From NCBI RefSeq assembly GCF_964204645.1, contig NC_134025.1:6453001-6517000 (forward strand): a stretch of 64,000 nt of DNA. Reading direction: 5' to 3'. Below are positions 59,724 through 64,000 of this stretch, one piece after another. The notes beneath the pieces are model-generated. The model was not told the DNA's origin. It searched no databases and saw nothing but the letters and a program-made list of their open reading frames with translations. How positions within the stretch are numbered: position 1 is the first letter of the stretch; the number at the start of each line of letters is the position of its first letter. This DNA is from Tubulanus polymorphus. Its lineage: Eukaryota; Nemertea; Palaeonemertea; Tubulaniformes; Tubulanidae. The translations under genes and the position numbers were made by a program.

Positions 59724-62641
59724 GAGGTTAGACAATGTGTGTATGGATACATGAAAACATTAATGAGTATCGTTGTTTTATCATCAGGTGTTGTTAATGT
59801 TGCTGATACTCTTTTGTCAAACTTCTATAACTAAACAAAAATCAATTTCTAATCAATGAACACGAAGTTTCTGAATATTTGCCACCCATCAACTTCATCT
59901 CGGCGATCAAACAATGATTCTGAACAAACTCAATAAAATCGACAGTATTTCAGTTTATTTAATGTAATTAATGGTGTCTATTGTTGTCGGTTGTCGTGAC
60001 GATGTATTATCGACCGCCCGGGTATGCGTTGTTTTCGTAGCACGATTGCGACGTTTACAGCCTATTGAACAATGACAAATTAATGAGATAATTTCATTAA
60101 CGCGCCTGTATAGAGGTTTTCTGGTTGGAAGCGTTCGAGAGTCTTCCAACAACTAATCAAAATTCTTCATGTTGTTCCTGATACTACTTAATGCTGCTTG
60201 ATGATTTTTTCTATATCCCAATTTATTTTTCTTCACCCCAATGACGTGCGAACTTGAGTACAGCAAATTTGGCACAACGATGGTGCTTTATGTGTAGTAA
60301 CCTTAAAACTACTTTGGTCGATTGATAAAATGTGGTGCACAAGAACCTTAACATTTTCTATACTATATTCATATCTAATTACTAATAAGACAGACATGAC
60401 TGAGAGCATTGTTGATTGCATATTCTCAGATAGCTGACAGATTGAATTAGCGACATCCCGACAAAGCGTTGTGGCACTGTCAACCCACCACAAACAGTTA
60501 CAGTCATTAAATATCCACTGCGTAATAATCGATACGTGGCCAAGTAGAAACTCTTAATTATTCAACGGAGAAAACTTCTACTTCATTAGACGTCGTTCAT
60601 TAAATAGTTAAACCTCTCAAATTTCCATCAAGACAAGATTCAATTAAGCGCCTGAATATAATTTCACCAAAATATCTTTAGTAGCCCAGTCAAGCACCTC
60701 TATTCCGTCGAGTTTTCTCCACTTCTAAAACTTGATGAATTCGTGTATTGACGCACATATCCGATGCTCGATGTAAAGCGATCTCACGACAAAATTTAAC
60801 TTATTTTGCCATCGGTCGACAATCATATCAAGCCGATCGAATTACGAGCACGTAGGACGGATTAAAAGACATGAAATACGCAAAACGACGAGGGAAAAAC
60901 TGATCAGGAAGAAATACCACCAACGATTGAATGTTCAAAATGATCGTCTTGGGGCTTTTGGATACAATACTTCTACTGTTCAAGTGGCTTAATGAAACTT
61001 GGTCGAATCCCCAAGTGGAATGGCAGAAATGGTTTCTATAATTACATACAAACTGATTATATCGGAAAATTCAAAGAGTCATTGAAAACACGGACAAGAC
61101 TGCAGTATAACCGTTACGCAGTTAGTGTCGGCGCGTTAGAATAGAGCCTACGCTGAAACTAATTGAAAACCATTCGCGATCGAAAACATGCATAGAATTA
61201 TCAAATTCATACACATGTTGCGGATCCCAGTTCTCTCACTGCATATGAATATGTAATTCTAATCAATATGTCTGCTGAAATGTTTAAAAAATTTTGTTTG
61301 GTAGTTGTTAACCGCAGCTTTTCAGCGACGGCGCCTGCTAAAAACGACGAGGCGTGGATACGACCACAACTGAAGCGTGTTAAATTTTCTAATATGAAAA
61401 TCGCTCTCGGCTATGAACCGCTAACTAGCTACACGCGAATCTTTCACCGACGACACCAACAGACAACATCTCTGCGACCATAGATCGATAGACATTCGCG
61501 CAGACGCGAAGAATAAAACCCTTTGATGAAAATTCTGAGCAATTAGCGATGGTCAGTCAGTCAGTAGTAGAAGACAAAGGCGGACGAGCATTGTCCGTGA
61601 CAAACCACATCCCGACTTAAGCGGCTTAATAGTTAATGAATCGGAGAATGGCGAGATAGCTTCAGCCGGTTGAAGTCCGTTCTGATCGTTACATTCATCC
61701 GGCGTATAATCAGATCTTACACTTAAATCAGCCCAGTTACCTCGGACTGGATGTCGTTCAATTATCACGATTGTTGAAGATTTGGGTAAGGGTATTTTCC
61801 CCGAGATATAAGACGGTATCTATCGTGAAACAAGTCCGACGGATACGTGCAGATATTGTATGTGCGGCGACTACCGTAGCAATTTCTGATCCGGTATCCT
61901 AGTAACGATACTATCTACGATACACGGCATTGTTATGAACAAATGCGATTATTATTGTCGTTATCATCGAGTGATAATATTATCAAATGGTTCTCGGTCA
62001 GAAACGGCAGAATATAACGATAACACGCACACATCCGCTGAATCTTACCACCTAAGCAAACAGGTGCTGAATGTATATCGCGCCTCATTGACATGCGTCG
62101 TATAAGTACACGGTACATGGCTTGGAGAAGTTACAACATACTTCACATCAAACGAGTGTCTTTTTCTCTCGCCGCCGTCATCAAGTATGTTTGAAGCAGC
62201 GTTTGATCATGTTTACTAACTCGATGCTGTTCGGTTCTCCAGTTGATAGTATTTCTCTTACGATCTACGGCGCAATATTGCGTAGCTGACACCGTTCGCT
62301 CGCGTTCCAGGCCCCGATACAATATTGATTTTGATAAATGACGGGGGGGATGTAAAAAGCTTTATTCGTTGTCAGTTGGAATTGGATTTCTTAGCTGTGA
62401 TCAGTGTTCCATTGATGTTGAAGCTCACCACCGTTGTCGAATACTCTTAACATCTCCAGATATAAGTCCGTTGGTTAGATATCACCTTGGAGATCACTAC
62501 CAGCGATTCTAAAATTTTGCCCTGAAAAATCTATTTTTCAACATTTCAACAGCACATTTCATTTTATATTTACAGATTTACGGACCATGGATAAGAATAT
62601 AAATTCACAACCGGGAAGTTGAAAAACGTTCCAAAAACAAA

Positions 62642-64000
62642 ATGTACGACGACGTTCCACTAGAAGGCAGCGGCTTCAATGGTGGAGGTGGCAGCGGGGA
62701 TGGAGGGGTGTTGCAGACGCAATTACAGATAATGCTGAACTATTCTCGGAACAATTCACGCTGGGGTCAAGTAGGATCTAAAACGACCGAATCGGCGATA
62801 CTGATCGTCGTGGCTAGTGTCGGAATGGTCGGTAATTTAGCGATCGTTATCACCATTCTCGTACTGCACGACCTGCGAAAAACATCCAGCGCTTTTCTAT
62901 TCCACCACTGCATACTGGACTTCATAAAATCGACGTACTGCCTGCCGTTCGCTTTCAGTATAATCACCGAACAGGAACCGATGTTCTGCAACGTTCTCGG
63001 CGGATCGTTTATCATATTCGTGACGACGACCGCGTTCAATCTGCTGGCGATGGTCATGAACGAAGCGTATCAATTCGCCGATATGAACCTCGGCATCAAA
63101 GACTCGGCGAATTTTTGCTGCGTCGTCTTCGGAATATCGACGATCTGGTTCACGAGTTTGATTCTGAATCTCGGCGTCGCGTTCATTCCCGGCAGTCCCA
63201 GTTTTGTCAAAGGCGTTGGACACTGCGTGTTCGTGTACGGGGACACGCGCAACTACGTGCTACACATTCTATGGATAATTCTCGTGTCGTTCGCGGTGGC
63301 GCTGACGGTCATGTATTTGCGGAAGCTGCACCGCGAGATCAAAATGAACTCGTATTACCGCCTGTCGACGCTGATCCGCGCGACCGTGTCGATTGATCCG
63401 CGCGGTTCACCGGCACAAACGCCCGACGATCACGCCGAAAAAATTCTCATTAAAAAAATCGAAAGTTATAGCCTGCGACGCGTCTACGTTATAATGACCA
63501 TGACTTTATTGTTTGTATTGTTTTGGTATCCTTTATTTATGTTAACCGTTGTGGACCCGAATTTCACGACGTCGCCGCACGGCTACCGAATATTAACGAT
63601 GTTCGCGTGCAGCAACGCCGCATTGTCGCCATTCCTGTTCATATGCCTTGTCAAGAAGAACTGTTGTTGCCGACCAGACTTTCCCGATATGAACGATTTA
63701 GAAACGACAGAAATACCGCGTGAACACAGCTCGCAGTTATCGATCGAGAGCATCGGACACGCGCCGAATCGAAGGTTAATGATGAACGAACAAAACTCGG
63801 GCATTTATAACGAATTCTTCGCTCGTAGCGTCGACAGTCACCACAGTCGGGATTATCTGTACGAACGACCGCAAGCTCACAGCAGCAGTACAGAGGTTGG
63901 TTACACCGTTCCCAGACCACCGCAACGTAGAAACAAGCCATCTCCTAAACTTCGCACCGATAGACAAAAGTCACCCCAACCGGGTCCTCCTCGCCACACC
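62642..64000 (+). CDS. orphan class A-like seven-transmembrane receptor (3' end outside window)
   Basis: One frame is open from ATG 62642 to the window edge, 453 codons with no stop. A Gly-rich N-terminus with N-glycosylation sites (NYS, NNS) precedes seven hydrophobic segments. TM1 has GMVGNLAIV (rhodopsin-family GN motif), TM2 has HHCILDF with the conserved Asp, TM4 has the conserved Trp (STIWFTS), and TM6 has FWYP in place of CWxP. Cys residues before TM3 and in ECL2 (GHCVF) could form the usual disulfide. The DRY site is replaced by NEAY, and NPxxY by NAALSPF. A long cytoplasmic tail is rich in Ser, Arg and Pro, ending in Pro-rich SH3-like stretches (VPRPPQRRNKPSPK). It is intronless within the window and GC-rich compared with the spacer. 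I cannot assign a ligand or named family. Confidence 0.85.
   Translation, partial: MYDDVPLEGSGFNGGGGSGDGGVLQTQLQIMLNYSRNNSRWGQVGSKTTESAILIVVASVGMVGNLAIVITILVLHDLRKTSSAFLFHHCILDFIKSTYCLPFAFSIITEQEPMFCNVLGGSFIIFVTTTAFNLLAMVMNEAYQFADMNLGIKDSANFCCVVFGISTIWFTSLILNLGVAFIPGSPSFVKGVGHCVFVYGDTRNYVLHILWIILVSFAVALTVMYLRKLHREIKMNSYYRLSTLIRATVSIDPRGSPAQTPDDHAEKILIKKIESYSLRRVYVIMTMTLLFVLFWYPLFMLTVVDPNFTTSPHGYRILTMFACSNAALSPFLFICLVKKNCCCRPDFPDMNDLETTEIPREHSSQLSIESIGHAPNRRLMMNEQNSGIYNEFFARSVDSHHSRDYLYERPQAHSSSTEVGYTVPRPPQRRNKPSPKLRTDRQKSPQPGPPRHT

Larger units (their letters stand above)
53633..62640. other. 9-kb gene-poor stretch
   Basis: It lies between the most 5' visible MDN1 exon (minus) and the receptor ORF (plus). 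I found no further midasin exon. The contents I can name are a 26-bp palindrome (54117-54142), two small doubtful frames (about 55614-55801 and 58478-58759) and a MITE (59588-59723). It probably combines MDN1 intron sequence with the 5' region of the receptor gene. An AG acceptor at about 62573, after a pyrimidine-rich tract, could end an upstream intron of the receptor leader. Confidence 0.5.

Noticed and set aside
60233-60493. 86-codon minus-strand frame that looked like a possible MDN1 exon
   Set aside because: Part of it reads plausibly, but the donor (GTTACT) is poor, phase could not be tied to the next midasin exon, and I could not match it to the family.
63115-63396. Several frames over the receptor on both strands
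   Set aside because: All are shadows of the continuous GC-rich receptor frame starting at 62642.

Overview
The window is nuclear DNA from an intron-rich bilaterian animal, probably a marine invertebrate. The proteins are metazoan (parvin, INCENP, midasin, POLR3B). Most introns are short (about 80-400 bp) with GT-AG borders. Spacers are AT-rich and carry small foldback elements, a tRNA-derived SINE and a long TA microsatellite. A spiralian or invertebrate deuterostome would fit, but I cannot name a species. There is no prokaryotic operon structure, CRISPR array or viral genome. Exon chains were rebuilt by hand from splice sites, reading-frame phase and remembered family sequences; single borders could be off by a base.

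Layout. 1-1.2 kb: 3' flank with a foldback repeat. 1.2-4.5 kb (minus): complete parvin, 12 coding exons, 369 aa. 4.7-5.6 kb (minus): COA1-like mitochondrial assembly factor. 5.8-12.6 kb (plus): complete POLR3B, second-largest subunit of RNA polymerase III, 29 coding exons, 1144 aa, with a piggyBac-type MITE in one intron. COA1 and POLR3B start 227 bp apart, head to head. 13.4-14.2 kb and 14.6-15.2 kb (plus): two intronless membrane-protein genes, one CD225/dispanin-like and one unknown with about six hydrophobic segments. 15.6-23.1 kb (minus): a UDP-glucuronosyltransferase cluster of two intact intronless paralogues and a truncated copy, with duplicated flanks and a ~239 bp TA repeat. 24.1-30.3 kb (minus): complete INCENP (14 coding exons, 1124 aa), with a SINE and a 61-bp near-perfect palindrome in introns. 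31.0-53.6 kb (minus): midasin (MDN1) from its last AAA module through the helical linker, acidic region and C-terminal MIDAS domain; the 5' half is not visible. 53.6-62.6 kb: gene-poor, with a MITE and two doubtful small ORFs. 62.6 kb to the end (plus): a long open frame for a divergent seven-transmembrane receptor, cut by the window edge.

The genes do not form one pathway; most are housekeeping: focal adhesion (parvin), complex IV assembly (COA1), tRNA/5S transcription (POLR3B), ribosome maturation (midasin) and chromosome segregation (INCENP). UGTs, the CD225-like gene and the orphan receptor are the lineage-variable part. The most useful leads are the UGT duplication with uneven divergence, a PIF/Harbinger-like element with internal repeats of its end motif, several near-perfect palindromes inside introns, two microexons (20 nt in parvin, 18 nt in POLR3B), an apparent GC-AG intron in COA1, and the opposite-strand receptor that may sit inside a giant MDN1 intron. 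I did not find a clearly new multi-gene system.
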